The notes: generated by a model not told the origin, from the sequence alone. Positions 52,370-61,458 are shown, counted from the first letter of the stretch. The stretch: 64,000 nucleotides of DNA from Citrobacter amalonaticus (GCF_001559075.2 NZ_CP014015.2:1984001-2048000), one strand, 5' to 3'. Translations and numbers: made by a program.

Positions 52370-53506
52370 ATGGATTTACTGATTATCCTGACCTATGTGG
52401 CTTTCGCATGGGCGATTTTTAAGATCTTTAAAATTCCCGTTAATAAATGGACGATACCGACGGCGGCGCTGGGCGGCATATTTATTGTCAGCAGTTTAAT
52501 TTTATTAATGAATTACAACCACCCCTATACGTTTAAAGCGCAAAAAGCGGTGGTGTCTATTCCTGTTGTTCCGCAGGTCACCGGTGTAGTAATTGAAGTG
52601 ACGGATAAGAAAAATACGCTGATTAAAAAAGGTGAAGTGCTGTTCCGGCTTGATCCCACGCGCTATCAGGCCAGGGTGGATCGTTTGCTGGCGGATATTG
52701 TGACGGCGCAATATAAGCAGCATGCGCTGGGCGCCGAACTGGATGAAATGGCCGCTAATACGCAGCAGGCAAAAGCCACGCGAGACAAGTTCGCGAAAGA
52801 GTATCAGCGCTATGCGCAAGGGAGCCAGGCGAAGGTGAATCCGTTCTCTGAGCGCGACATTGACGTCGCACGGCAGAACTACCTGGCGCAAGAGGCTTCG
52901 GTGAAATCGTCAGCGGCGGAGCAACAGCAGATTCAAAGTCAGTTAGACAGTCTGGTGTTGGGCGAGCACTCGCAAATTGCCAGTCTGAAAGCGCAATTGG
53001 CCGAAGCGGAATATAACCTTGAGCAGACTGTTGTTCGCGCGCCGAGCGATGGCTATGTAACCCAGGTGCTGATTCGTCCGGGAACCTATGCAGCCTCGTT
53101 GCCTATGCGCCCGGTGATGGTATTTATTCCTGCTCAGAAGCGGCAAATTGTTGCGCAATTCCGCCAGAACTCGTTACTGCGACTGGAACCCGGCGATGAA
53201 GCGGAAGTGGTATTCAATGCCCTGCCAGGCAAGGTATTCAGCGGTAAGTTGGCTGCCATCAGTCCGGCGGTACCTGGCGGGACGTACCAGTCTACCGGGA
53301 CGTTACAGTCGTTGAATACGGTACCGGGGTCGGAAGGTGTTATTGCCACGATCGAGTTGAACGATCATGCTGATTTAAGTGCCTTACCGGATGGGATCTA
53401 TGCGCAGGTGGCTGTCTACTCTGACCATTTCAGCCATGTCTCAGTCATGCGTAAGGTATTGTTACGCATGACCAGTTGGGTACATTACCTCTATCTCGAT
53501 CATTAA
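52370..53506 (+). CDS. yiaV: YiaV, HlyD/EmrA-type membrane fusion protein
   Basis: This 378-residue protein is the paralogue of YibH with the same length and domain order: two N-terminal hydrophobic segments, lipoyl half-motifs (VVSIPVVPQVTGVVIEV and VRAPSDGYVTQVLIRPG), a coiled coil (residues about 95-215), and the same C-terminal end LRMTSWVHYLYLDH. No cognate pump gene is adjacent. Its stop overlaps the yiaU stop by four bases in convergent orientation. Confidence 0.93.
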   Translation: MDLLIILTYVAFAWAIFKIFKIPVNKWTIPTAALGGIFIVSSLILLMNYNHPYTFKAQKAVVSIPVVPQVTGVVIEVTDKKNTLIKKGEVLFRLDPTRYQARVDRLLADIVTAQYKQHALGAELDEMAANTQQAKATRDKFAKEYQRYAQGSQAKVNPFSERDIDVARQNYLAQEASVKSSAAEQQQIQSQLDSLVLGEHSQIASLKAQLAEAEYNLEQTVVRAPSDGYVTQVLIRPGTYAASLPMRPVMVFIPAQKRQIVAQFRQNSLLRLEPGDEAEVVFNALPGKVFSGKLAAISPAVPGGTYQSTGTLQSLNTVPGSEGVIATIELNDHADLSALPDGIYAQVAVYSDHFSHVSVMRKVLLRMTSWVHYLYLDH

Positions 53507-54477
53507 TTATCGTTGACTGAGGGTTGCTCAGGACGCAGCAGTTGCGTCCGGGCAAGCTGGTTGCGGATTTCACGTAGCATTTCATCCAGTACATACTGAA
53601 CTCGCCAGGGCTGGTACTCCCGCTTGCGGAAGATCGCGACCAGGTCCAGCCACCACTCGTGCTGTTCCGAAAAGCAAGGGACCAGCGTCCCGGCCTTCAG
53701 ATCGTTTTGCACGCTTTCGTTTGGCGCAAACACAATACCCAGATGGTTACGCGCCAGTTCCAGCGCCGACTGGGTATTGTCACAAACGTAATTCCCCGTC
53801 ACGCGATAATCCCGCATTTCTTTACTGCCGGCGCTGTTGAAGCGCCAGATGTTGGCGTCGTCGATCATCATGGAATCGATCAGAATGCAGGAGTGATGCT
53901 CAAGGTCTTCAGGTCGACGTAGTGGGTGCTTTTCAAGGTAAGTTGGGCTGGCAAAGGCCGTCACTGCGTATTTGGTAATAAAACTGGCAACCAGCGATTC
54001 ATCTTTCGGGTGGGCATAGGTGATTAACACGTCACAGTCGTCAGGAAACTCGACGCCTTCATAAAAGGCTTTTGGCTCAAGGTTGCAGGTTTTCAGCGAC
54101 AAAGAGATGTCGCCAATATCTTTAATTCTGGCGATAACCTGTTTCGATAAGTAAGCGATGATGCCTGTCGGCGCGTACACCGTTACTCGCCCTCGCTTTT
54201 CGTGTTTATAATCAGCAATGAAATGATTTAGCTGCGCGTTTCGGTCGAGCATATCATTAATGTAGGGCAGAAGCGCCGCGCCAAAAGGGGTCAGCGTCAG
54301 TTGCCGGGTCGTCCGGTCAAAAACTTTAAGGCCGACTTTTGATTCAAAATCAGCAAGATATTTGCTGACGTTGGCCTGGGCGATGCCGAGAACAGTCGCA
54401 GCATGACTGATGTTTTCACTGGCGGCAATGACCGAGATGATCTTTAATTCCCGATACTTGAGTTGTAATTTATTCAT
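53503..54477 (-). CDS. yiaU: YiaU, LysR-family transcriptional regulator
   Basis: This 324-residue LysR-type regulator has the N-terminal winged helix-turn-helix (residues about 10-65, with SHAATVLGIAQANVSKYLADFE) and a periplasmic-binding-like effector domain. Length equals E. coli YiaU. It is divergent from yiaT across 122 very AT-rich bases, so it probably controls yiaT and perhaps the yiaWV pair. The effector is unknown. Confidence 0.93.
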   Translation of the reverse strand: MNKLQLKYRELKIISVIAASENISHAATVLGIAQANVSKYLADFESKVGLKVFDRTTRQLTLTPFGAALLPYINDMLDRNAQLNHFIADYKHEKRGRVTVYAPTGIIAYLSKQVIARIKDIGDISLSLKTCNLEPKAFYEGVEFPDDCDVLITYAHPKDESLVASFITKYAVTAFASPTYLEKHPLRRPEDLEHHSCILIDSMMIDDANIWRFNSAGSKEMRDYRVTGNYVCDNTQSALELARNHLGIVFAPNESVQNDLKAGTLVPCFSEQHEWWLDLVAIFRKREYQPWRVQYVLDEMLREIRNQLARTQLLRPEQPSVNDN

Positions 54478-54599
54478 CGCAGCAGCTCAATATATATAAG
54501 TTTTTATATATTACTATATAAATATGAGCCTTGCACCGAAGAATTTGTAAGCATTATTATTCCGACGCTTTGTGGCTTATTTTAAATGGAATGTCGGGC
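54478..54599. promoter_or_regulatory. yiaU-yiaT divergent promoter region
   Basis: ATATATATAAG and TTTTATATATTACTATATAAATATG (54488-54525 region) form several overlapping weak palindromes. This is where a LysR regulator would be expected to bind. No exact T-N11-A operator can be fixed by eye. Confidence 0.45.
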
Positions 54600-55340
54600 A
54601 TGTTAATTAAACGCAATATAGTGGCACTATTTTCTTTCTCCTTTATCGCCAGCGCATCTGCTTCGGAATTATCCATCGGTGCGGGTGCGATATATAATGA
54701 ATCTCCTTATCGCGGGTATAATGAAAATACCCATGCTATTCCTCTCATTAGTTATGAAGGCGAGTCATTCTATGTCCGGCAGACCACGCTGGGCTACATT
54801 TTGTCTAAAAGTGAACAAAATGAATTTAGCCTGACCGCTTCCTGGATGCCGTTGGAATTTGATCCTTCCGATAACGACGACCATGCCATGAAAAAGCTCG
54901 ACAAGCGTGATAGTACGATGATGGCGGGCGCGGCATGGTATCACCATGAGAATTGGGGCAGCGTGAAAGTTTCAGCGGCCGCTGATGTTCTGGATAACAA
55001 CAATGGCTGGATGGGGGAATTGTCACTGTTCCGTAAAATTCCTGTCGGCCAGCTTGCTCTGATCCCGTCCGTTGGCGTGCTCTACTACGATGAAAATTTC
55101 AACGATTACTATTACGGTGTGTCAGGAAGTGAATCCCGCCGCAGCGGCCTGGACCGCTATTCCGCACAGGACTGTTGGGTTCCTTACGTCAGCCTGACCG
55201 CAAAATATCCCGTCACTGACAACATTGTTCTGACGGCGAGCGCGGCTTATAGCGTGCTGCCGGATGAAATCAAAGACAGCCCGATGATCGACCGTGATGA
55301 CAGCTTCACGTTTATGTCAGGCGTGAGCTGGCGCTTCTAA
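54600..55340 (+). CDS. yiaT: YiaT, MipA/OmpV-family outer-membrane protein
   Basis: This 246-residue protein has a signal peptide (MLIKRNIVALFSFSF..., cleaved near residue 22 after SASAS) and beta-barrel-like alternating strands. It ends in the Phe-terminated strand FMSGVSWRF that BAM recognises. Length equals E. coli YiaT. The start at 54600 is preferred over the frame-open 54531. It may anchor a murein-associated or passive-transport function; the family's role is not settled. It is divergent from yiaU. Confidence 0.93.
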   Translation: MLIKRNIVALFSFSFIASASASELSIGAGAIYNESPYRGYNENTHAIPLISYEGESFYVRQTTLGYILSKSEQNEFSLTASWMPLEFDPSDNDDHAMKKLDKRDSTMMAGAAWYHHENWGSVKVSAAADVLDNNNGWMGELSLFRKIPVGQLALIPSVGVLYYDENFNDYYYGVSGSESRRSGLDRYSAQDCWVPYVSLTAKYPVTDNIVLTASAAYSVLPDEIKDSPMIDRDDSFTFMSGVSWRF

Positions 55341-55818
55341 AGGTATGAGAAGAATTGCCGGACAGCGGCCATTGTCCCGGCCTGGGATTGTTCAATCCAC
55401 AGGTCTGCCGCCGTTCGGCATATTTCTACCGCTATTCTGGTAAGAGAACTACACTGTAATGATAATTGTCCCGGAACGGCCTGTTGCCGGGAGTCACTTT
55501 CCCTCTCCATGACGCATTATTGATCCATGCAGCATATTAAGCTGTAATTTGTGATAAATATGCCCGTTTAACTTGCGTTGTCGAATATTCATACTGAAAT
55601 AGAGTAACGCTCTGATAATTTGTTTTTAGAGATTATTTAACAGCGCCTGGATTTATCCTTTAGGTATTCAGTCTGCACTTTGCTTGCGGCGAGATTAAAA
55701 TGAACGCTTCAGGTATCTATTGAAATTAACTCTATTTTTTTTAAACTTGCGTAAGACAATATCTACAAGGACTTACACATGTTTAGCTATCGATAGTTCA
55801 GTAAAACGTGAGTATGTA
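55341..55818. other. yiaT to winged-helix gene intergenic region
   Basis: About 480 bases with no supported gene. Two GC-rich hairpins are visible: GCCGGAC/GTCCCGGC at 55357-55381 and CCCGG/CCGGG at about 55470-55490; neither has a T-run. The last 100 bases turn very AT-rich. A reading frame open from a TTG at 55720 is better explained as the leader of the winged-helix gene starting at 55819. Confidence 0.5.
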
Positions 55819-56226
55819 ATGATGGAATACCAGTTACATGGATTTATGATAGGTCGGGAAATATTTTTTGACATCAATGAGTCGAGAATTTTCAGGCTTC
55901 CGGTAAATAAAATGGACAGTGTAATTGCATTTGGTGGCGTATTTTTTAACCGCACGATGCTACGCTTGTTTGTTTATCTTTTACTGAACGCCAGGACCCA
56001 TTATGTTTCAAAAGATGAGTTACTCGTCAACGTCTGGGAAAAAAATGAATTAAGTGCTTCCACACAGCGTTTGTCTACGATGGTTAAAAATCTCAACAAC
56101 AAATTATATTTGCTGGGATTACCTCAGCATTCCATCGTTAGCGTAAAAGGAAGCGGGTACATACTGGCACTGGATAATATTCAACCGCTCTACAGTGTGG
56201 TCGATGAGGCAGATTATCAAATATAG
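55819..56226 (+). CDS. orphan winged-helix (OmpR/CadC-type) DNA-binding protein
   Basis: This 135-residue protein consists almost entirely of a winged-helix domain of the Trans_reg_C type (residues about 45-120, with RLFVYLLLNARTHYVSKDELLVNVW, RLSTMVKNLNNKL and the wing VKGSGYIL). It has no receiver domain and no transmembrane tail, unlike OmpR and CadC. The ATG at 55819 (or 55822) is chosen since upstream codons would need a TTG start. The coding DNA is AT-rich. E. coli K-12 has nothing between yiaT and sgbE here that I recall, so it looks like an insertion at this junction. Target genes are unknown. Confidence 0.8.
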   Translation: MMEYQLHGFMIGREIFFDINESRIFRLPVNKMDSVIAFGGVFFNRTMLRLFVYLLLNARTHYVSKDELLVNVWEKNELSASTQRLSTMVKNLNNKLYLLGLPQHSIVSVKGSGYILALDNIQPLYSVVDEADYQI

Positions 56227-56285
56227 GTATCACTCAATCGGGTGCCAGCTTATTCCGCAGCGTGATGTCGCCTGCGGATTATTCC

Positions 56286-56315
56286 CCCTGGACGTCAACG
56301 CCCAGGGTTTTTTTT
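56286..56315 (+). terminator. Terminator after the winged-helix gene
   Basis: CCCTGG (56286-56291) pairs with CCAGGG (56302-56307), followed by eight T. It terminates rightward transcription, 60 bases after the winged-helix stop and just before the sgbE stop on the other strand. Confidence 0.88.
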
Positions 56316-56322
56316 ATGCGTT

Positions 56323-57018
56323 TTATTGCCCGTAATAGGCGTTTGCACCGTGCTTGCGTAGATAGTGTTTATCGAGCAATTCCGTTTGCATATCCGGCAA
56401 CTGTGGTGCCAGTTGGCGTGAAAAGAGGCCCATGTAAGCGCACTCCTCAAGCACCACGGCGTTATGGACAGCATCGGCGGCGTCTTTACCCCAGGCGAAT
56501 GGACCGTGTGAATGTACTAAGACCGCCGGGATCTGCATGGGATCCAACTCCCGCGCTTCAAAGGTTTTAATGATCACTTCGCCAGTTTGATATTCGTATT
56601 CACCGTCAATTTCCTCGCGGGTCATCAGACGGGTACACGGAATCGAGCCATAGAAATAGTCGGCATGGGTCGTCCCCCAGGCAGGTAGATCGAGCCCCGC
56701 CTGTGACCAGATTGTCGCATGGCGGGAATGGGTGTGTACGATCCCGCCGATCCCAGGATAGCGGCGATAAAGCGCCAGATGCGTTGGCGTATCAGATGAC
56801 GGCTTTTTGTTACCTTCAACAACCTTACCGCTGGTTATCTCCACCACCACCATATCGTTAGCAGTCATCACCTCGTATTCGACACCGGAAGGTTTGATCA
56901 CCATATACTTGTGTGTTTCATCTGTTGCACTGACGTTGCCCCAGGTAAACGTCACCAACTGGTGTGCCGGAAGTGCAAGATTGGCCGTCAGTACCTCTGC
57001 CTTCAGTTGTTCTAACAT
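56323..57018 (-). CDS. sgbE: L-ribulose-5-phosphate 4-epimerase (SgbE/UlaF/AraD type)
   Basis: This 231-residue class II aldolase-family enzyme epimerises L-ribulose 5-phosphate to D-xylulose 5-phosphate. The zinc ligands His95 and His97 are in IVHTHSRH, with Asp76 upstream, at the AraD positions. The start at 57018 follows AGGAGGATTC; it overlaps sgbU by 7 bases. It is the last gene of the yiaK-sgbE operon and delivers the product to the pentose phosphate pathway. Confidence 0.95.
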   Translation of the reverse strand: MLEQLKAEVLTANLALPAHQLVTFTWGNVSATDETHKYMVIKPSGVEYEVMTANDMVVVEITSGKVVEGNKKPSSDTPTHLALYRRYPGIGGIVHTHSRHATIWSQAGLDLPAWGTTHADYFYGSIPCTRLMTREEIDGEYEYQTGEVIIKTFEARELDPMQIPAVLVHSHGPFAWGKDAADAVHNAVVLEECAYMGLFSRQLAPQLPDMQTELLDKHYLRKHGANAYYGQ

Positions 57019-57872
57019 GTGAATCCTCCTTCCTGCATACGCGCCTCTATCCAGCGTCGCGCCTGAATAATTTCCAGCACCGGTTCTTTCGCTTTTTCCG
57101 TCCACATTTCAATCAGAAATGAACCGCGATAATTCAGTTCATGCAGCGTTCTGAAGATGCCGACAAAATCCACACAACCCTCGCCAAAGGGAACATCGCG
57201 GAACTGACCGGGACTTTCTGCGGTGACTGGTTGGGTATCTTTCAGATGGATGGCGGCGATGCGGTCAATCCCCAGTTTTAGTTCCGCAGTGACATCGTTA
57301 CCCCAGGCACTCAGGTTGCCTACATCCGGGTAGACGGTGAACCACGGAGAGGCGAGCAGTTCGTCCCACTTTTTCCATTTACTGATGGAGTTCATAAACG
57401 TGGTGTCCATGATTTCCACCGACAGCATGACCTGTGCCGCCGCGGCTTGTTCTACTGCCCACGCTAGCCCTTCGGCAAATCGTTGGCGGGTACCTTCATC
57501 GTGTTCTTCGTAATAGACGTCGTAACCGGCCAGTTGAATCGTACGGATACCTAAATCGCGTGCCAGTCGAATCGCTTTGGTCATGATGTCCCGTGCCCGT
57601 TCACGCACGGATTCATCCCGACTGCCAAAAGGGAAACGGCGATGCGCAGACAGACACATTGACGGGATGTTTACGCCGGCTTCCAGCATGGCGGTCACCA
57701 GAGAGGCTCGTTGAGCAGGGCTCCAGTCCAGACGTGACAAACGTTCATCCGTCTCGTCAATGGACATCTCGACAAAGTCAAAACCACAGCTTTTCGCCAG
57801 CACCAGTCGTTCCGGCCAACTGAGATCCTTCGCCAGTGCTTTTTCATAGATCCCTAACGGATGATTACGCAT
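57012..57872 (-). CDS. sgbU: L-xylulose/L-ribulose-5-phosphate 3-epimerase (SgbU)
   Basis: This 286-residue TIM-barrel enzyme converts L-xylulose 5-phosphate to L-ribulose 5-phosphate. The xylose-isomerase-like fold is shown by SVEIMDTTFMNSI, YPDVGNLSAWG and HLKDTQPV, which carry the metal ligands. The start at 57872 gives MRNHPLGIYEKAL and E. coli length; 23 upstream in-frame codons lie inside sgbH. It overlaps sgbH by 8 bases and sgbE by 7. Confidence 0.95.
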   Translation of the reverse strand: MRNHPLGIYEKALAKDLSWPERLVLAKSCGFDFVEMSIDETDERLSRLDWSPAQRASLVTAMLEAGVNIPSMCLSAHRRFPFGSRDESVRERARDIMTKAIRLARDLGIRTIQLAGYDVYYEEHDEGTRQRFAEGLAWAVEQAAAAQVMLSVEIMDTTFMNSISKWKKWDELLASPWFTVYPDVGNLSAWGNDVTAELKLGIDRIAAIHLKDTQPVTAESPGQFRDVPFGEGCVDFVGIFRTLHELNYRGSFLIEMWTEKAKEPVLEIIQARRWIEARMQEGGFTC

Positions 57873-58527
57873 ATGTTCTTCCCCAGATGGTGTTGATTTG
57901 CGCGTGAAATTCAGCGGCGACGAGTGTCGGTTGGACGGCACCCGCTAGCGCACGTCCGGCAATAAATGCTTTCACGTGAATATCGCGGAACAGTGCCAAA
58001 TCAGCTGGAGTGATGCCGCCGGTAATCGACAGTTCAAGGCCGATATCAGAAAGTGCTTTCATCCGTGCCAGATCGGCTTCACTCCACTGTTGTCCACTAG
58101 CCTGGGCATCACGTCCGCGATGATAAATCGCCTGACGTACTCCGGTGCGATACCAGGCGCGGGCGTCATCCAGCGTCCAGTTACCAAACAATTCCATCTG
58201 AATTTCACCACCGTAGGTTTGTGCGACGGCGTGACCTTTCTCTACCGTGGCAATTGGTGCGGCGCAGATAATGGTCATCCAGTTAGCTCCTGCTGAAAAT
58301 GCCTGTTGCGCCAGTGTTTCGCCGGCATCAGCGACCTTCCAGTCGGCGACGATGATTTTATTTGGACACTGGGCACGTAAGGCTTTTACCGCGTGAAGCC
58401 CTTCGGTTAAGCAGAGGAGGGTCCCGGCTTCAACAATATCGACGTGATCCTGTAGCAAAGCGACATCGCGAATTGCCGCTTCCAGATGGGTGTGGTCGAG
58501 CGCCAGTTGCAGTAACGGTCTGCTCAT
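57865..58527 (-). CDS. sgbH: 3-keto-L-gulonate-6-phosphate decarboxylase
   Basis: This 220-residue orotidine-decarboxylase-superfamily enzyme converts 3-keto-L-gulonate 6-phosphate to L-xylulose 5-phosphate. The catalytic residues are all present at the known positions: Asp11, Glu33, and the D62-x-K64-xx-D67 motif (ADWKVADAG). Length equals E. coli SgbH. It overlaps lyxK by four bases. Confidence 0.96.
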   Translation of the reverse strand: MSRPLLQLALDHTHLEAAIRDVALLQDHVDIVEAGTLLCLTEGLHAVKALRAQCPNKIIVADWKVADAGETLAQQAFSAGANWMTIICAAPIATVEKGHAVAQTYGGEIQMELFGNWTLDDARAWYRTGVRQAIYHRGRDAQASGQQWSEADLARMKALSDIGLELSITGGITPADLALFRDIHVKAFIAGRALAGAVQPTLVAAEFHAQINTIWGRTYA

Positions 58528-60029
58528 AGTGCATGCTCCTTAATACGGGCGTGATAACCCTGTAGTGCGTCAATCAGATTCTGGTAATGGCGATATTTGC
58601 GCTGGTAGTCCGCGTGCGCGGCTAAATCGGGTTGCAGCGTGCGCACGGGATGCTGTAATGCGCGCTGTGCCTCGCGAAAATTCGGGTAAACGCCCGTGCC
58701 GACGCGGGCGGCGAGCGCCGCACCAAAGCATCCGGTTTCCTCCACCTGCGGTAATTCGATACGCAGGCCGCTAATGTCCGCCAGCATCTGCATCCAGATG
58801 TCGGAGTGTGCCGGGCCTCCCGTTACGCGCAGGGCATGAACATCAGTAAAACGTTCGCGCATGCGATTGAGGTGAGTCATATGACTGAAGATCACACCTT
58901 CATAGACGGCCTGCAGGAGATGGGCTCGAGTGTGCAGCGCCTGAAGGCCGTAAAAACCGCAGGTCATCTCCAGACCGGCATTGCTGCCATAGAGAAATGG
59001 CAGGAAAAAGAGGTCGTTCCCCGCTTTCGGTAAACCGGCGACAGCCCGATTGATCTCGTCAAAAGAGAGTTCTCCCCACTGGGCGGTAAACCATTCGAGG
59101 TTGCCAGAAGAGGTTGGGCTGGCTTCGTGGACGATGTACTGCTCATTATTGACGTAACGTCCGTAAACGTAAGGATGGGCCTCATGGTCGCGCAGGCCGT
59201 TGGCGATTCCACTGGTGACGGCCCAGGTGCCCATAACCGCATTGAGGGTATGTTCATCTTCGATACCGGCGCAGAGAGCGGTGGAAACCACGTCAAACAG
59301 ACCGCCAACGACGGGCGTACCCGCCGCCAGACCGGTTATGGCAGCTGCCTGAGCCGTGATTTCCCCGCATATTTCGGCTGAACCCACAATGGGGGGCAGC
59401 GCATGGTCGATTTCACTGATCCCCTGCCACTGGGTGAGCCGCGGATCGTACTGCCCGCTGGCCATATTGTAGAGATTGGACTCGGATATGTTGCTCTCTT
59501 CACACCCTTTCACACCGGTTAAACACCAGCGCAGATAGTCATGCCCCATCATTACGCAGCCAATTTGTGCGTAGCGTTGGGGTTCATGCTCTTTCATCCA
59601 GCGCAGTAGAGAAGCCGGATGTCCGGTCCACAGCGCCTGGCGGGTCAACGGATAAAGTGTTTCCGGGATCCCATCCTGCTGCCAGCGACGCACCACATCC
59701 ATAGCGCGACGATCAGAGGACAGAATAGCCTTACCCAGAGGTTTCTCTTGTTTATCAAGAAGAAACAGTCCTTTACCCTGTGCGGAAATACCGACGCCAT
59801 TGATTTGCTCACCGGACATGCCTGTATGGTGCAATAGCCCGGCAATGGTCGTTGCACACTGTTCCCAGAGCAGGTGCATGTCGCGTTCGGCGTAGCCGGG
59901 TTTCGGTGAGACGGTTTGCAGTGATTGTCGGTTAATTCCACGCTCATGGCCTTTGGCGTCGTATAAACCTACCTTGAGGTAGGTACCACCACAGTCAATA
60001 CCCAGCCAGAAGGTCTCTTTCTTGCTCAT
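58524..60029 (-). CDS. lyxK: L-xylulose/3-keto-L-gulonate kinase
   Basis: This 501-residue FGGY-family carbohydrate kinase begins with the phosphate-1 motif GIDCGGTYLKVGLYD. Its C-terminal FGGY signature region is AALAARVGTG, preceded by VTGGPAHSDIWMQMLADISG. In the pathway it phosphorylates 3-keto-L-gulonate (or L-xylulose), feeding SgbH. It is a few residues longer than the E. coli protein. It overlaps sgbH by four bases. The E. coli gene was first named for growth on L-lyxose. Confidence 0.93.
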   Translation of the reverse strand: MSKKETFWLGIDCGGTYLKVGLYDAKGHERGINRQSLQTVSPKPGYAERDMHLLWEQCATTIAGLLHHTGMSGEQINGVGISAQGKGLFLLDKQEKPLGKAILSSDRRAMDVVRRWQQDGIPETLYPLTRQALWTGHPASLLRWMKEHEPQRYAQIGCVMMGHDYLRWCLTGVKGCEESNISESNLYNMASGQYDPRLTQWQGISEIDHALPPIVGSAEICGEITAQAAAITGLAAGTPVVGGLFDVVSTALCAGIEDEHTLNAVMGTWAVTSGIANGLRDHEAHPYVYGRYVNNEQYIVHEASPTSSGNLEWFTAQWGELSFDEINRAVAGLPKAGNDLFFLPFLYGSNAGLEMTCGFYGLQALHTRAHLLQAVYEGVIFSHMTHLNRMRERFTDVHALRVTGGPAHSDIWMQMLADISGLRIELPQVEETGCFGAALAARVGTGVYPNFREAQRALQHPVRTLQPDLAAHADYQRKYRHYQNLIDALQGYHARIKEHAL

Positions 60030-60047
60030 CTTTTAGATCTCATTCTT

Positions 60048-60076
60048 GCCGGATAGCGATGTGCTTATCCGGTCTA
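60048..60076. repeat. REP element between yiaX2 and lyxK
   Basis: GCCGGATAGCGATGTGCTTATCCGGTCTAC at 60048-60076 is a REP element (arms CCGGATA and TATCCGG with the conserved TCTAC end). It sits in the 79-base gap between the carrier and kinase genes of the operon, where it may set differential expression. Confidence 0.8.
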
Positions 60077-60108
60077 CGACTGATTCTGCTTGTCGCTCAG
60101 GGCAGGCT

Positions 60109-61431
60109 TCAGGCAGCGTGTTTACGCGGATTCATCGTCTTTACCGGCGGTGTTGCGCCTGCATCACATTTCGCGGGCAGCAGCAGTGCCATCAGTGCTG
60201 CGAGCGCGAGGGAGATTGCCAGGCAATAAACCCCCGCATCTTTGCTGTACAGGGTGATCAGTACACCCACCGCGTAGGGACCACAGAAACCACCGAGGTT
60301 ACCGAGTGCATTGATGACGCCGCGAGCGCCGCCTGCCATTTCGGCACTGAACAGACGTGCAGGGATGGTCCAGAACACACCCGCCGCTGATTGCAGGAAG
60401 AATCCGCAGCCAACCAGTGCGGCATAGGCCAGCCAGATATGGTTCTTCAACGTAACCGAAAGGAACATACACAGGGCGAAGCCTATCAAAGGCAGGCAGA
60501 CAAACAGTTTGCGTTTGCCGGTACGGTCTGAGAGGGAAGAGAACAGGAACATCCCGGCTATCGCTCCGACATACGGCAGAATGGCAAGCATTCCGACCTG
60601 GCCCATGCTGCTGTGGGTGAGTTCTTTAAGAATGGTAGGGAGCCACAGGGTGTAACCGTAAATCCCGGTCTGATAAAAGAAGTTCAGTGCGATAAGTTGC
60701 CACATGGTTTTGTCAGAAAGCACCGCGCCGAGAGAGGCATTTTTCACCTCGGTTCCGGCAATGGCTTTTTGTTCTGCGGCCAGCGTGTCGACCAGATAAT
60801 TCTTTTCAGCGTCGGAGATCCAGCGCGCTTCCTGTGGACGGTCATAAACGGTGTAGGCCCACAGCACCAGAACCACCACAGAGAGCAGACCTTCAATAAT
60901 AAACAGCCAGCGCCAGTCGAGGATCGTGATTATCCAGCCAGAGAGCGGGGCGGTGATTATCCCGGCGATCGGCACAAACATGATCACGATAGCATTGGCG
61001 CGACCACGCTCCGCGTCAGGGAACCAGTTGCTGATCATCGTAAGAACCACGGGAAGCATGCCACCTTCCGCCACCCCGAGTAAGAAACGCAGAACCAGCA
61101 GTTGATACTGATTGGTAATTAAACCCGTCAGGACAGAAATAACCGCCCAGGCGACCAGCGACCAACCGATAAACTTCTTACCGCTGCCGTGAACGGCGAT
61201 CTTGCCGCCGGGAACTTGCAAAAAAAGATAACCGATAAAGAAAATACCGCCAGCCAGTCCTGCCATGGTGGCGGAAATACCTAATTCGGCATCCATTCCC
61301 CCGGGCATTGCAAACGCGATATTGACGCGGTCCATATAAGAGATAATACAGGCGATAAGAATCGGGGGAATAATTCGCAACCAGCGCTGACGTGGTATCT
61401 CTTTTAGTGTAGGGCAAGAGGTTATGTTCAT
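60109..61431 (-). CDS. yiaX2: MFS carrier of the anion:cation symporter family (yiaX2-type)
   Basis: This 440-residue carrier has 12 predicted helices. The MFS loop signatures are visible, including GGKIAVHGSGKKFIGWSL between helices 2 and 3 and the helix 4-5 segment GVAEGGMLPVVLTMISNWFP. This group transports organic acids such as hexonates and glucarate with protons. It stands where E. coli K-12 has the TRAP transporter yiaMNO for 2,3-diketo-L-gulonate. The layout matches the yiaKLX1X2PQRS system known in Klebsiella for ascorbate-type substrates; that name is used by analogy. Confidence 0.85.
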   Translation of the reverse strand: MNITSCPTLKEIPRQRWLRIIPPILIACIISYMDRVNIAFAMPGGMDAELGISATMAGLAGGIFFIGYLFLQVPGGKIAVHGSGKKFIGWSLVAWAVISVLTGLITNQYQLLVLRFLLGVAEGGMLPVVLTMISNWFPDAERGRANAIVIMFVPIAGIITAPLSGWIITILDWRWLFIIEGLLSVVVLVLWAYTVYDRPQEARWISDAEKNYLVDTLAAEQKAIAGTEVKNASLGAVLSDKTMWQLIALNFFYQTGIYGYTLWLPTILKELTHSSMGQVGMLAILPYVGAIAGMFLFSSLSDRTGKRKLFVCLPLIGFALCMFLSVTLKNHIWLAYAALVGCGFFLQSAAGVFWTIPARLFSAEMAGGARGVINALGNLGGFCGPYAVGVLITLYSKDAGVYCLAISLALAALMALLLPAKCDAGATPPVKTMNPRKHAA

Positions 61432-61458
61432 TTTAATATTCTCGTAGGGTCAGTGTTC

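Noticed and set aside
55720..55818. Upstream start (TTG) for the winged-helix gene
   Set aside because: The added 33 residues are low-complexity and the ribosome site is poor; ATG at 55819 begins the domain-containing protein.
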